DNA of 64,000 nt. Source: Rhodospirillales bacterium (GTDB lineage Bacteria; Pseudomonadota; Alphaproteobacteria; Acetobacterales; Acetobacteraceae). The notes under the pieces were generated by a model. That model did no database searches, was not told the origin of the DNA, and saw only the letters and a list, made by a program, of their open reading frames with translations. Location of the stretch: the NCBI GenBank assembly GCA_025352665.1, contig JANXSM010000128.1, positions 38,039 through 102,038 of the forward strand. Reading direction: 5' to 3'. Below, piece by piece: positions 36,932-45,553 of the stretch. Every line of letters begins with the position of its first letter. Positions within the stretch are counted from its first letter, which is position 1. The position numbers were made by a program, and so were the translations under genes.

Positions 36932-37896
36932 CCCGGATCCTCATGGCCCTCGTTCTCGCGGGATTGGCCGCCCTGCCGCGCCCCGCCCAGGCGCAGGCGC
37001 TCGACCTGTCTGGCGGCGGACCGGTGGACGTGACCGCGCGCGGCGGCTTCGAATGGCGTGAGAACGAACAGCTTGTCATCGCCACCGGCGACGCCCGCGC
37101 GGTGCGCGACAATGTCACCATCCTGGCCGACCGCCTGGTCGCCCGCTACCGCAAGAAGGTCAGCGACGCCGCATCGCCCGCCATCGTAAAACCAGCCGCC
37201 GCCAGCGCCCCCGGCCTGCCAGGCGCCGATGAGAACGGCGGGAACGAGGTCTATCGCCTTGAGGCATCCGGCCACGTCCGCATCCTCACCGCGACGGACG
37301 AAGCGGTCGGCGACGATGCCGTCTACGACATCGACCAGGCCGTTCTGGTCATGACCGGCAACGCCCTGAAACTGACCACGCCGCAACAGGTGCTGACGGC
37401 GCGGGACACCATGGAATACTGGTCGCAGAAACACATGGCGGTCGGCCGCGGCAACGCCGTCGTGGTCACCGCCGACGGCCGCAGGCTCGCCGGCGACGTG
37501 CTGGTCGCCTTCACGCACGACGACCAGCAAGCCCCGGCACAACCCAAAACGGTCGCGGCAAAACCCGGCGCCGGCCAGGACCCGCTGACCTCCGGCAAGC
37601 TCGAGCGGGTCGAGGCCTACGGCAATGTCGAGGTGCGCACCGCAGTCGACATCGTCCGCGGCGACCGCGGCATCTATTTGCCCGATACCGGCATCGCCCG
37701 CGTGGTCGGCCACGTCCGCATCACCCACAACAGCACCCAGATCAACGGCCCGGCCGCCGACATCAACATGAAGACCGGCATCGCCCGCATCACCGCAGTC
37801 CCGGGCGGCCGCGTCAGCGGGATCATCGTGCCGAACGATGCGGCGGACACCAGCCGCAAGCAACTGGCCCCACCCCCCAAAGCAAGGACTCCCTGA
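36928..37896 (+). CDS. lptA: LPS transport periplasmic protein LptA (OstA-like)
   Basis: The 322-aa protein has a signal peptide ([21 protein letters not shown]) and OstA-type beta-jellyroll repeats ([46 protein letters not shown]-like [20 protein letters not shown]). It bridges LPS from the inner to the outer membrane. It is longer than E. coli LptA (185 aa), mostly through Ala/Pro-rich linkers around residues 80-105 and 195-225. GTG start overlaps lptC and the stop overlaps lptB as TGATG. Confidence 0.87.
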   Translation: MTRILMALVLAGLAALPRPAQAQALDLSGGGPVDVTARGGFEWRENEQLVIATGDARAVRDNVTILADRLVARYRKKVSDAASPAIVKPAAASAPGLPGADENGGNEVYRLEASGHVRILTATDEAVGDDAVYDIDQAVLVMTGNALKLTTPQQVLTARDTMEYWSQKHMAVGRGNAVVVTADGRRLAGDVLVAFTHDDQQAPAQPKTVAAKPGAGQDPLTSGKLERVEAYGNVEVRTAVDIVRGDRGIYLPDTGIARVVGHVRITHNSTQINGPAADINMKTGIARITAVPGGRVSGIIVPNDAADTSRKQLAPPPKARTP

Positions 37897-38669
37897 TGGA
37901 TCTGCGCGTGCTCCCTGGCGGTGCTGAGCTGAACACTGCGCACGAGGACCAAGGTCTCGTCGCAACCGGCGTCGGCAAGGTCTACAAGAAGCGTCCTGTG
38001 GTGCGGAACGTCTCCATCTCCGTCCGCCGCGGCGAGGCGGTTGGCCTGCTCGGCCCCAACGGCGCCGGCAAAACCACCACGTTCTACATGATCGTCGGCC
38101 TGGTCAAACCCGACACCGGATCGATCAGCCTGGACGGGCACGACATCACCGGCCTGCCGATGTACCGCCGCGCCCGGCTCGGCATCGGCTACCTGCCGCA
38201 GGAAGCCAGCGTGTTCCGCGGCCTCAACGTCGAGCAGAACATCATGGCGGCCCTCGAAGTGATCGAACCCGACAGCAGCGAGCGCGAGCGAATGCTCGAC
38301 GAGTTGCTGAGCGAATTCGGCATCGGCCATTTGCGGCGCACCCCCGCCCTGGCCCTGTCCGGCGGCGAGCGTCGCCGCGTCGAGATCGCCCGCGCACTGG
38401 CAACCCAACCCGGCTACATCCTGCTCGACGAGCCGCTCGCCGGCATCGACCCGATCGCGGTCGGCGAAATCCGCGATCTCGTCTCCCATCTGAAGCATCG
38501 CGGCATCGGCGTGCTGATCACGGACCACAATGTTCGCGAGACGTTGGAAATCATCGACCGCGCCTACATCATGCACGACGGCCAGGTTCTGATGGAGGGA
38601 CGGCCGCAGGAGGTCGTTGCTCACGAAGATGTGCGCCGGGTTTACCTCGGAGAAAGGTTCGTCCTCTAG
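37896..38669 (+). CDS. lptB: LPS export ABC transporter ATP-binding protein LptB
   Basis: The 257-aa ATPase has Walker [20 protein letters not shown]-loop [12 protein letters not shown], signature [15 protein letters not shown], Walker [13 protein letters not shown], and H-loop TDHNVRETL. These are diagnostic of LptB, which powers extraction of LPS by LptFGC. An N-terminal extension of about 25 residues precedes the core. It is translationally linked to lptA. A 142-bp gap separates it from rpoN. Confidence 0.95.
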   Translation: MDLRVLPGGAELNTAHEDQGLVATGVGKVYKKRPVVRNVSISVRRGEAVGLLGPNGAGKTTTFYMIVGLVKPDTGSISLDGHDITGLPMYRRARLGIGYLPQEASVFRGLNVEQNIMAALEVIEPDSSERERMLDELLSEFGIGHLRRTPALALSGGERRRVEIARALATQPGYILLDEPLAGIDPIAVGEIRDLVSHLKHRGIGVLITDHNVRETLEIIDRAYIMHDGQVLMEGRPQEVVAHEDVRRVYLGERFVL

Positions 38670-38811
38670 GCTTCCGGCAGCGCGGAGACCTTTCCGCGTC
38701 AATCATGCGAGCGCCGGGCCAAAGCTGAGCACGAAACTTGCTTGCCAATTTCGGTGCGAAGCGTTCACCTAGCGGGTGACGGCAAGGTCCGTCCGATGCG
38801 AAGGGGTTTGC

Positions 38812-40326
38812 ATGGCCATTGGCCCACGCCTGGATTTGCGGCAGTCCCAGTCCCTGGTGATGACGCCCCAGTTGCGTCAGGCGATCAAGCTGCTGCAGTT
38901 CTCGAATATGGAGGTGTCAGCCTTCATCGATGAGGAGCTTGAGCGCAACCCACTGCTCGAGCGCGACGAAAGCATCGACTCGCCGGCGGCCGAACGCCCG
39001 GCGCTCGACCAGATGCCGGCCCAGCCGACCGGCACCGACGACAGGGTCACCGAAGACAGCGGCAGTTACGACAGCATCACGGCCTTGTCCGGCGAAACGA
39101 TGGCCACGGAGGCGACAGCCCCGCTCGACCACGCGGAATACGCCGAGACCTACGACCCCGGCGGCGCCGGCGACGGCCAGCGCAGCGGCGGATCGACCAG
39201 TTTCGACAGCGACGATCGCGGCATCGACGACTACGCCGAGCATGCCACCAGCCTGCGCGAGCATCTCGGCGAACAGCTGCGCCTGGGTTTCGCCGATCGC
39301 ATGGACCGGCTGATCGGCGCCCATCTGATCGCCCTGCTGCAGCCAACTGGCCGCCTCGAGGTTCCGGTCGGCGCCCTCGCCACCGCCATGGGATGCGACA
39401 TCGCCCGCGTCGAAAGCGTCCGCCAGCGCATGATGCGTTTCGACCCGATCGGCATGTTCGCCACCTGCCTGCGCGAATGCCTGGCGGTTCAGCTGGCCGA
39501 GAAGAACCGGCTCGACCCCGCCATGGCCACAATGCTCGACAATCTCGAACTGCTGGCCAAACGCGAGACCCGCCGGCTGATGGCACTGTGCGAGGTCGAT
39601 GCAGCCGACCTGGCCGACATGGTCGCCGAAATCCGCAGGCTCGATCCCAAACCCGGGGCGGCGTGGGACGCAACACCGCTGATCCCCGTCGTCCCCGACG
39701 TGCTGATGCGCGCAGCGCCTGACGGCGGCTGGCTGTTGGAGCTCAATCCAGAGACGATGCCGCGGGTGCTGGTGAACCAGAACTTCACCGCCCGGGTGCT
39801 GCCCAAAGCCAGCCGGGACGATCGCAGCTTTCTGGCCGAAAAGCTGCAGACCGCAAACTGGCTGGTCAAATCGCTGCAGCAGCGCGCCCAGACCATTCTC
39901 AAGGTTTCAGCCGAAATCATTCGCCAGCAGGATGGCTTCTTCCGCCTCGGCGTCAGCCATCTGCGGCCATTGATTCTGCGCGATATCGCCGATGCGGTGG
40001 AAATGCACGAAAGTACCGTCAGTCGCGTCACCGCGTCCAAATACATCGCGACGCCGCGTGGCATTTATGAACTCAAATACTTCTTCACCACGGCCATCGC
40101 CGGTACGCATGGCGGGGAAAGCCACTCCGCCGAGGCCGTCCGCCACCGGATCCGCGCCATGGTCGGGGCCGAAACCGCTGACTCCGTACTTTCCGATGAC
40201 GCCATCGTGGCGGCTTTGCGACGAGAAGGCGTGGACATCGCACGCCGGACCGTGGCCAAATACCGTGATGCGCTGCGCATCCCTAGCTCCGTGCAGCGCA
40301 AACGGGAGAAGGCCGAGCCGGTCTGA
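38812..40326 (+). CDS. rpoN: RNA polymerase sigma-54 factor
   Basis: The 504-aa protein has the Gln-rich region I (LRQSQSLVMTPQLRQAIKLL), an acidic region II, the core-binding domain, and the C-terminal DNA-binding part with the RpoN box ARRTVAKYR. Sigma-54 directs RNA polymerase to -24/-12 promoters that need an enhancer-binding activator, often for nitrogen metabolism or motility. ATG 38812 follows AAGGGG; an upstream in-frame start at 38776 would add 12 residues before the conserved beginning. Its location after lptB is common in proteobacteria. Confidence 0.96.
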   Translation: MAIGPRLDLRQSQSLVMTPQLRQAIKLLQFSNMEVSAFIDEELERNPLLERDESIDSPAAERPALDQMPAQPTGTDDRVTEDSGSYDSITALSGETMATEATAPLDHAEYAETYDPGGAGDGQRSGGSTSFDSDDRGIDDYAEHATSLREHLGEQLRLGFADRMDRLIGAHLIALLQPTGRLEVPVGALATAMGCDIARVESVRQRMMRFDPIGMFATCLRECLAVQLAEKNRLDPAMATMLDNLELLAKRETRRLMALCEVDAADLADMVAEIRRLDPKPGAAWDATPLIPVVPDVLMRAAPDGGWLLELNPETMPRVLVNQNFTARVLPKASRDDRSFLAEKLQTANWLVKSLQQRAQTILKVSAEIIRQQDGFFRLGVSHLRPLILRDIADAVEMHESTVSRVTASKYIATPRGIYELKYFFTTAIAGTHGGESHSAEAVRHRIRAMVGAETADSVLSDDAIVAALRREGVDIARRTVAKYRDALRIPSSVQRKREKAEPV

Positions 40327-40370
40327 GCGAAGCCGGCAGGCGGTCCCGAATCAGGGCATGAGGTAAACGC

Positions 40371-40961
40371 ATGCAGATCACGGTCTCCGGAAAACAAGTC
40401 GAGATGTCTGACGCGTTGCGCACGCGCGTGGCCGACCAACTCGACACCATCGCCGGGAAATACTTCGATCACGCGCTGGAGGCGCACGTCACCTTCAGTC
40501 GCGCCCGCAGCTTTTTCACCTGTGACATCAATGTGCACGCTGCGCGCGGACTGACCCTGCGCGGTGAAGGCGAGGCGGCGGACGCCAATGCGGCATTCGA
40601 CGACGCGGCCGAGCATATCGCCAAACGCCTGCGCCGCTATCGGCGCCGCGTCAACGAGCACGCCCGCGATGCGGCCAGCAAGGAGCGTCCCCAGGCGGCG
40701 CGGCAGTATATCCTGCGCCAGGAGGAGGAGGAACAGCCGAAGGGGGCCAATGGCGTGCCCCAGGCCAGCACCTACGCCACGGTAATCGCGGAAACCCCGG
40801 CTGAAATCGCCAGCCTGACCGTCAGCGATGCGGTCATGCGCATGGATCTGGCGGACCAGACCGTCATGATGTTCCGTAACAGCGCCACCAGGGAACTCAA
40901 CGTGGTGTACCGGCGCAGCGACGGTCACATCGGCTGGATCGATCCGACAGCCGCCGCCTGA
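40371..40961 (+). CDS. hpf: Ribosome hibernation promoting factor (long form)
   Basis: The 196-aa protein has an N-terminal S30AE domain (MQITVSGKQVEMSDALRTRV, with basic RLRRYRRRVNEH) and a C-terminal dimerisation domain (MRMDLADQTVMMFRNSAT..NVVYRRSDGHIGWI), so it is the long HPF that alone makes 100S ribosome dimers in stationary phase. ATG follows GAGGTAA. Downstream is a strong hairpin at 40991-41035. In other genomes ptsN follows this gene, but here the next gene is a divergent-facing mgtC-like gene. Confidence 0.93.
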   Translation: MQITVSGKQVEMSDALRTRVADQLDTIAGKYFDHALEAHVTFSRARSFFTCDINVHAARGLTLRGEGEAADANAAFDDAAEHIAKRLRRYRRRVNEHARDAASKERPQAARQYILRQEEEEQPKGANGVPQASTYATVIAETPAEIASLTVSDAVMRMDLADQTVMMFRNSATRELNVVYRRSDGHIGWIDPTAAA

Positions 40962-40990
40962 ACCAAAAACGACCGCCCCCGTGGTAAATA

Positions 40991-41035
40991 CCAGCCCGCC
41001 TTGATGCTGACCCTTCCAGCATCATGGCGGGCTGG
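40991..41035. terminator. Strong hairpin after hpf, member of a second repeat
   Basis: CCAGCCCGCCTTGATGCTG (40991-41009) pairs with CAGCATCATGGCGGGCTGG (41017-41035) with one mismatch and a 7-base loop. It lies 30 bp after the hpf stop and is a plausible terminator, although a T-tract is missing. The left arm recurs almost exactly at 43156-43173. Confidence 0.6.
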
Positions 41036-41096
41036 CATCGCGCGCCGGGCTGGCCGGCGGCGGCCCGCAAAATATGGTTCATGCCAAATCGCCGTT

Positions 41097-41115
41097 GACA
41101 CATCCTTCATGTGTC
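41097..41115. terminator. Small hairpin downstream of the mgtC-like gene
   Basis: GACACAT (41097-41103) and ATGTGTC (41109-41115) form a perfect 7-bp stem around CCTTC. It lies 31 bp beyond the mgtC-like stop, between two convergent genes. No T-run follows, so termination is only possible. Confidence 0.35.
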
Positions 41116-41146
41116 TACCTCAAGGCGGGTTGGTATAAGAGGGCGG

Positions 41147-41623
41147 TCAACGGGGACCGGGATCTTCCGGCGGCGCACGGCGCTCGATCATCGCGGAAAG
41201 CGGGCGCAGCGCCACATGGGCAAAGAACACCACCACCGTCAGCATGGCAGCCATCGCGTAGTCTTGCAGTCCGGCCGCAGTACCCACGGCCGCCACCGCC
41301 CAGAAGGTTGCAGCAGTGGACAATCCGCGCACATGGCCCTGCTGATGCATGATCACGCCCGCGCCGATGAAACCCACGCCGCTGGCGATCGCGCCGAACG
41401 CGGCACCTGGGTTCGATCCGCCATGCTCCACCGCCATTCTGGCAAACACCGCGGCGGCGGCCGAGACCAAGGCGCAGGAGCGCAACCCGCCGGGATGGCG
41501 TCGCCATTCGCGCTCGGCCCCGATGCAGGCGCCCAAAGCCGCCGCCACCACGCTCGCGATCACGCTGACCGGGACATCTTGCACCGACTCGTCCCCAAAA
41601 CCCGAAGCGCGAGCATAAGCCAC
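41147..41623 (-). CDS. MgtC/SapB family membrane protein
   Basis: The 158-aa protein has four to five hydrophobic segments and the family motifs GACIGAEREWRRHPGGLRSC, GAIASGVGFIGAGVIMHQQG and VRGLSTAATFWAVAAVGTAA. It lacks the long C-terminal cytoplasmic ACT-like domain of MgtC and is the short form. Family members act in Mg2+ homeostasis or as ATP synthase inhibitors. The start is uncertain: GTG 41623 is used, and a later GTG about 14 codons in also precedes the conserved part. A divergent MFS gene lies upstream. Confidence 0.82.
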   Translation of the reverse strand: MAYARASGFGDESVQDVPVSVIASVVAAALGACIGAEREWRRHPGGLRSCALVSAAAAVFARMAVEHGGSNPGAAFGAIASGVGFIGAGVIMHQQGHVRGLSTAATFWAVAAVGTAAGLQDYAMAAMLTVVVFFAHVALRPLSAMIERRAPPEDPGPR

Positions 41624-41715
41624 GCCAAGGTTCCGGCAATCGAATCAGTCAACGGGCAGCGGCCATGCACAACCTGGGTCTTCTGCCAGCCAGCCGCTGC
41701 AGCGATGGTAGGCTA

Positions 41716-43143
41716 ATGTCCAAAAGCGTCGCGCTGACCCAGAAGCCGCCACAGAAGGCGGTCGCCAGCCCTAGGCTGACAGCGCTGATCGTGGCAAGTG
41801 CATTGTTCATGGAGCAGTTGGACGGCACCGTCATCGCAACCGCGCTGCCAACCATGGCGCATAGCTTCAACGTCGACCCGCTGCACATGAACGTGGCGCT
41901 TACCTCCTATCTGCTCAGCCTCGCGGTGTTCATTCCCGCCAGCGGCAAGGTCGCCGACCGCTTCGGCACCCGCACCGTGTTCCGCGCCGCCATTGCCCTG
42001 TTCACCATCGGCTCGCTGCTCTGCGCGCAGGCACCGAGCCTGGGTTTCCTGGTGGCGGCGCGCATTTTACAAGGAATCGGCGGTGCCATGATGGTGCCGG
42101 TCGGGCGGCTTGTGCTGCTGCGCTCCGTCTCCAAGGCCGAGCTCGTGGCGGCCATGGCCTGGCTGATGATCCCGGCAACCATCGGGCCCATCGTGGGGCC
42201 GCCGGTGGGCGGCTTCATCGTGACCTATTTCGACTGGCGCTGGATCTTCTACATCAACGTCCCGATCGGGCTGATCGGCATCTACCTGGTCACCCGCTAT
42301 ATCGAGGAAATCCGCGAGTCGGACCGTGTTCACTTCGACTTCGGCGGCATGGTGCTGTCAGGCGTGGCGCTGGCCTGCCTGATGGCGGGCCTTGAACTGT
42401 TCAGCCGCGGGGTCGGCTCTGTGCTCACAGCCGGCGGGCTCGTGGCCGTGGGCACCATCAGTGCGGCGCTGTATTGGCGGCACGCAAACGGTCACCCGCA
42501 ACCGGTGCTGGACCTCAAGCTGATGCAGATTGGAACGTTTCGCTATTCGGTGCTGTCCGGCGCGCTGTCACGCATATTGGTGGGCGCCGTGCCGTTCCTG
42601 CTGCCGATGACGCTGCAACTTGGATTCGGCATGTCGCCGGCGGAAAGCGGGTTGATCACCTTCTCGAGTGCCGCCGGCTCGCTGTTGATGCGAATCGTGG
42701 CGCCGACGGTGCTGCGTCGCCTGGGATTTCGCAGCGTGCTGGTCTGGGTCGGCCTCACGGCCACGCTGTTGACCGGCAGCATCGCGGCATTTCGTCCGGG
42801 TTGGCCGATGCCGCTGATCTACGCCATTCTGCTCGCCGGCGGGTTTTTCCAGTCGTTGCAGTTCATCGCCTACAACACCATCGCGTATGCCGATGTGCCG
42901 CGGGCGCAAATGAGTGCCGCAACCAGCTTCTACACCACGTTCCAGCAGCTGTCCTTGACTACGGGCATCGCCGTCTCAGCCGCCAGTCTGTCCGCCGCCG
43001 TCGCTTGGCGCGGCCATTCTCAGCCGATGCTGATCGACTTCACGACGGCATTCCTGACCGTCGCCTGCGTGGCATTGCTGGCCCCACTGTTCAGCCTCAG
43101 CCTGGATCGCCGGGCCGGGGCTGAACTCAGTGGGCAGAAATAA
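41716..43143 (+). CDS. MFS transporter, DHA2 (EmrB/QacA) family
   Basis: The 475-aa inner-membrane protein has about 14 hydrophobic helices. Family motifs are LDGTVIATALPTMAHSF near helix 1, KVADRFGTRTVFRAAIALF at the loop 2-3, RILQGIGGAMMVPVGRLVL, and PTIGPIVGP-like ATIGPIVGPPVGGFIV. These mark a drug:H+ antiporter of the DHA2 group. No membrane-fusion protein gene is nearby, so it may work alone. ATG 41716 has GGTAGG upstream. Downstream it runs into hairpin repeats. Confidence 0.88.
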   Translation: MSKSVALTQKPPQKAVASPRLTALIVASALFMEQLDGTVIATALPTMAHSFNVDPLHMNVALTSYLLSLAVFIPASGKVADRFGTRTVFRAAIALFTIGSLLCAQAPSLGFLVAARILQGIGGAMMVPVGRLVLLRSVSKAELVAAMAWLMIPATIGPIVGPPVGGFIVTYFDWRWIFYINVPIGLIGIYLVTRYIEEIRESDRVHFDFGGMVLSGVALACLMAGLELFSRGVGSVLTAGGLVAVGTISAALYWRHANGHPQPVLDLKLMQIGTFRYSVLSGALSRILVGAVPFLLPMTLQLGFGMSPAESGLITFSSAAGSLLMRIVAPTVLRRLGFRSVLVWVGLTATLLTGSIAAFRPGWPMPLIYAILLAGGFFQSLQFIAYNTIAYADVPRAQMSAATSFYTTFQQLSLTTGIAVSAASLSAAVAWRGHSQPMLIDFTTAFLTVACVALLAPLFSLSLDRRAGAELSGQK

Positions 43144-43155
43144 CCTGCCTTATAT

Positions 43156-43199
43156 CAGCCCGCCTTGATGCTGGAGCAGTCAGCCTCAGGGCGGGTTGG
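43156..43199. repeat. Second copy of the CAGCCCGCC hairpin repeat
   Basis: CAGCCCGCCTTGATGCTG (43156-43173) repeats the hairpin arm after hpf and pairs imperfectly with CAGCCTCAGGGCGGGTTGG (43181-43199). It sits directly after the MFS gene stop and could terminate it. Confidence 0.6.
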
Positions 43200-43204
43200 C
43201 TCCT

Positions 43205-43308
43205 TGAGCGTGATGCCGAAGGTGGAATCACCTAAAGGCCTGAACCACGCGATAAAACAAAGAGCTGGAGCGGGATGACGTCGCCTGTCAGACTTCATCC
43301 CGCTCCTA
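43205..43308. repeat. Palindromic repeat, copy C
   Basis: The element runs from TGAGCGTGATGCCGAAGGTG, through CTGAACCACGCGATAAAACA, to a final hairpin. GGAGCGGGATGA (43267-43278) pairs with TCATCCCGCTCC (43295-43306), with GCCTGTCA in the loop. It lies between convergent genes. Its right edge, CTAG, provides the TAG stop of the DUF1150 gene on the minus strand. The left TA boundary is altered. Confidence 0.8.
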
Positions 43309-43509
43309 GTGCACCGACGTTGGGTTCATCTCATTTTCAATGACCGCGGCAATAGCCAACGCTCGGTCGGCTGCGATCGCCATCGGGGTACCGTCGGCGG
43401 CGTGAATCGCATAGGCGGCGGCACCATTCATCATGACCGGTTTCAGGTATGCGATGCTGGGCATGCCGAGTTTCTGGAGCTGATCGGGCGAGATCTTACG
43501 AATGTTCAT
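43306..43509 (-). CDS. DUF1150 family protein
   Basis: The 67-aa product has IRKISPDQLQKLGMPSIAYL and YAIHAADGTPMAIAADRALA, which are hallmarks of DUF1150, a small alphaproteobacterial protein commonly encoded beside a small heat-shock gene. The AGGAG ribosome-binding site precedes ATG 43509. The hsp20 gene is 11 bp upstream, so both are probably co-expressed under heat stress. Its TAG stop is formed by the edge of repeat copy C, which leaves the protein ending PTSVH. Confidence 0.8.
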   Translation of the reverse strand: MNIRKISPDQLQKLGMPSIAYLKPVMMNGAAAYAIHAADGTPMAIAADRALAIAAVIENEMNPTSVH

Positions 43510-43520
43510 AATAGGCTCCT

Positions 43521-43964
43521 TCAATCTGCGTCTGGTTGGCCGTCCACGACGGCGCCGGGCTGGCTGATACGAATCGTGCGGACCTTGGTTGCGGGCATTG
43601 GCCGGGCAAGGTCGATATGCAGAAGACCGCTGTCCAACCATGCACCTTTCACTTCAATCCCTTCGGCCAATACGAACGCACGCTGAAATTGGCGGGCCGC
43701 GATGCCGCGATGAATGAACACACGGCCCTGGGCGTCGTCATTCTGCCGTCCACGTATGACCAATTGGTTGTCTTCCTGGGTGATCTGGAGATCATCCATG
43801 GTAAATCCGGCAACTGCGAGCGTAATGCGCAGGCCAGCCGTGCCGGTCTGCTCGATATTGTAGGGCGGGTAGCCGTCCGACGATATTTTCGACGCGCGTT
43901 CGAGCATCTGTTCGAGATGGTCGAAGCCGAGAAACATCGGCGAGGTGAACAGTCGGGTGGACAA
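43521..43964 (-). CDS. Hsp20/alpha-crystallin small heat-shock protein
   Basis: The 147-aa protein has an alpha-crystallin domain from about residue 35 (YNIEQTGTAGLRITLAVAGF, QLVIRGRQNDD) ending with HIDLARP, and an I-x-I-type C-terminal motif (TIRI). It holds unfolding proteins during stress. No ATG fits the conserved start STRLFTSPMFLGFDHLE; I choose TTG 43964, six bases after CCGAGGAGG. The 5' leader (43965-44100) contains a 9-bp perfect hairpin at 43988-44018. Confidence 0.85.
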   Translation of the reverse strand: MSTRLFTSPMFLGFDHLEQMLERASKISSDGYPPYNIEQTGTAGLRITLAVAGFTMDDLQITQEDNQLVIRGRQNDDAQGRVFIHRGIAARQFQRAFVLAEGIEVKGAWLDSGLLHIDLARPMPATKVRTIRISQPGAVVDGQPDAD

Positions 43965-44101
43965 CAGAGCCTCCTCGGTTGAGCGAAGCGGGTCGCGGGC
44001 CCCGATGTGGCGACCCGCATTGCCTACTTTGGCAGCAGGTTTCAGCGTTGCAAGGGGAGTCCCGCGTTGATGTTGCGAGAGCGGGCCGCTACATCGCAGG
44101 A

Positions 44102-44644
44102 ATGACACGCGAAATCGCAGATTCCCTGATCCCCATCCTGATCGCCCCAAACCCGATCCTCAAAGCACGCGCGCGCCGCGTGAGCGCCGCCGATGCCGAC
44201 TCGGTGCGCGACCTGGTGCCCCGGATGTTCGCTTCGATGTACAACGCACCCGGAATCGGTCTGGCAGCACCCCAGGTGGGCATCGGCCTCCGCCTGGCGG
44301 TGATCGACCTGCAAGCGGATGACAAGCGCGACCCGGTGGTGCTGATCAACCCCGAGATCGTCGCCCGCAGCCCCGAGCTTGCCACGCGCGAGGAAGGCTG
44401 CCTGTCCATTCCCGGCCAATACGCCGATATCACCCGCCCGGCCCGCGTCCGCGTCCGCTTCGAGGACGCGGGCGGCGTCCGCGCCGAAATCGAAGCCGAA
44501 GGCCTGCTGGCCGCCTGTCTGCAGCACGAGATCGACCACCTCGACGGTGTCCTGTTCATCGACCATCTCTCGGCCCTGAAGCGCAACATGCTGATGCGCA
44601 AGCTCGCCAAGGAGCAGCGGCTCAAGGCCGAAAAGGCGCTCTGA
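44102..44644 (+). CDS. def: Peptide deformylase
   Basis: The 180-aa metalloenzyme removes the formyl group from nascent proteins. All three motifs are present: GIGLAAPQVG at residues 51-60, EGCLS at 98-102 with the metal ligand Cys100, and HEIDH at 142-146. ATG 44102 is preceded by GCAGGA. It begins the def-fmt-truA operon; fmt follows after three bases. Confidence 0.96.
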   Translation: MTREIADSLIPILIAPNPILKARARRVSAADADSVRDLVPRMFASMYNAPGIGLAAPQVGIGLRLAVIDLQADDKRDPVVLINPEIVARSPELATREEGCLSIPGQYADITRPARVRVRFEDAGGVRAEIEAEGLLAACLQHEIDHLDGVLFIDHLSALKRNMLMRKLAKEQRLKAEKAL

Positions 44645-44647
44645 CCG

Positions 44648-45553
44648 ATGCGCGTCGCGTTCATGGGCACGCCCGTATTCTCCGTCGCCGCCCTGCGCGC
44701 CCTGGTGGCGGCCGGGCATGAGCTGGTCCGCGTCTATTGCCAGCCGCCACGACCGGCCGGGCGCGGCCAGGCGGTGCGCCTCGCTCCCGTCCACGCCGCG
44801 GCGATCGAACTCGGCATCGACGTTCGAACCCCTGCCCGCCTGCGCCGGCAGGAGGCGGAGTGGGCGGATTTCGCAGCGTTGAACCTCGATGTCGCCGTGG
44901 TCGCGGCCTATGGGCTGATCCTGCCGGAACCGATGCTGCAGGCCCCCCGCCGCGGCTGCCTCAACATCCACGCCAGCCTGCTGCCGCGCTGGCGGGGTGC
45001 GGCCCCCATCCAGGCGGCCATTCTCGCCGGTGACACACAATCCGGCGTCACCATCATGCAGATGGACGCGGGACTGGACACCGGCCCGATGCTGCTGACT
45101 GGAACCGTTCCAATCGACCCGACAACCACCGCCGGCAGCCTGCACGACGCGCTGGCAAGGCTTGGCGCCGAACTCGTCGTGCGCGCCCTGGCCGAATCCC
45201 ACGATCCGGTGCCGCAACCGGAGGCAGGCGCCTGCTATGCGCCCAAGCTCACGCGCGAGGATGGCAGGCTCGATTGGACGCAGGAGGCCGCGGCACTCGA
45301 CCGGCGAGTCCGCGCCCTCAACCCCTGGCCTGGCACCTTCACAGCACTTTCGGGCGAAACCCTCAAGATCCTGGCAGCCCAGCCGGTCCCGGGTTCCGGC
45401 GAAGCGGGCACCACGCTCGACGGCCGGCTGACGGTTGCCACCGGCGCCGGCGCGCTGCGGCTCACCCGCCTGCAGGCGCCCGGCCGCGCCGCAATGACCG
45501 CGGAGGCCTTCCTCAATGGCCGGTCGATCCCGCCAGGCACCAGGCTCGGTTGA
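44648..45553 (+). CDS. fmt: Methionyl-tRNA formyltransferase
   Basis: The 301-aa enzyme formylates initiator Met-tRNA using 10-formyltetrahydrofolate. Visible motifs are [18 protein letters not shown] at the start, [20 protein letters not shown] with the active Asn and His, and [12 protein letters not shown] with the active Asp. The C-terminal OB-like domain follows from about residue 205. Its TGA stop overlaps the truA ATG (TGATG, 45551-45555). Confidence 0.96.
   Translation: MRVAFMGTPVFSVAALRALVAAGHELVRVYCQPPRPAGRGQAVRLAPVHAAAIELGIDVRTPARLRRQEAEWADFAALNLDVAVVAAYGLILPEPMLQAPRRGCLNIHASLLPRWRGAAPIQAAILAGDTQSGVTIMQMDAGLDTGPMLLTGTVPIDPTTTAGSLHDALARLGAELVVRALAESHDPVPQPEAGACYAPKLTREDGRLDWTQEAAALDRRVRALNPWPGTFTALSGETLKILAAQPVPGSGEAGTTLDGRLTVATGAGALRLTRLQAPGRAAMTAEAFLNGRSIPPGTRLG

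Noticed and set aside
41095..41139. TTGACA and TATAAG as a sigma-70 promoter
   Set aside because: The hexamers are about 33 bases apart, far from the usual 16-18, and TTGACA overlaps a hairpin.
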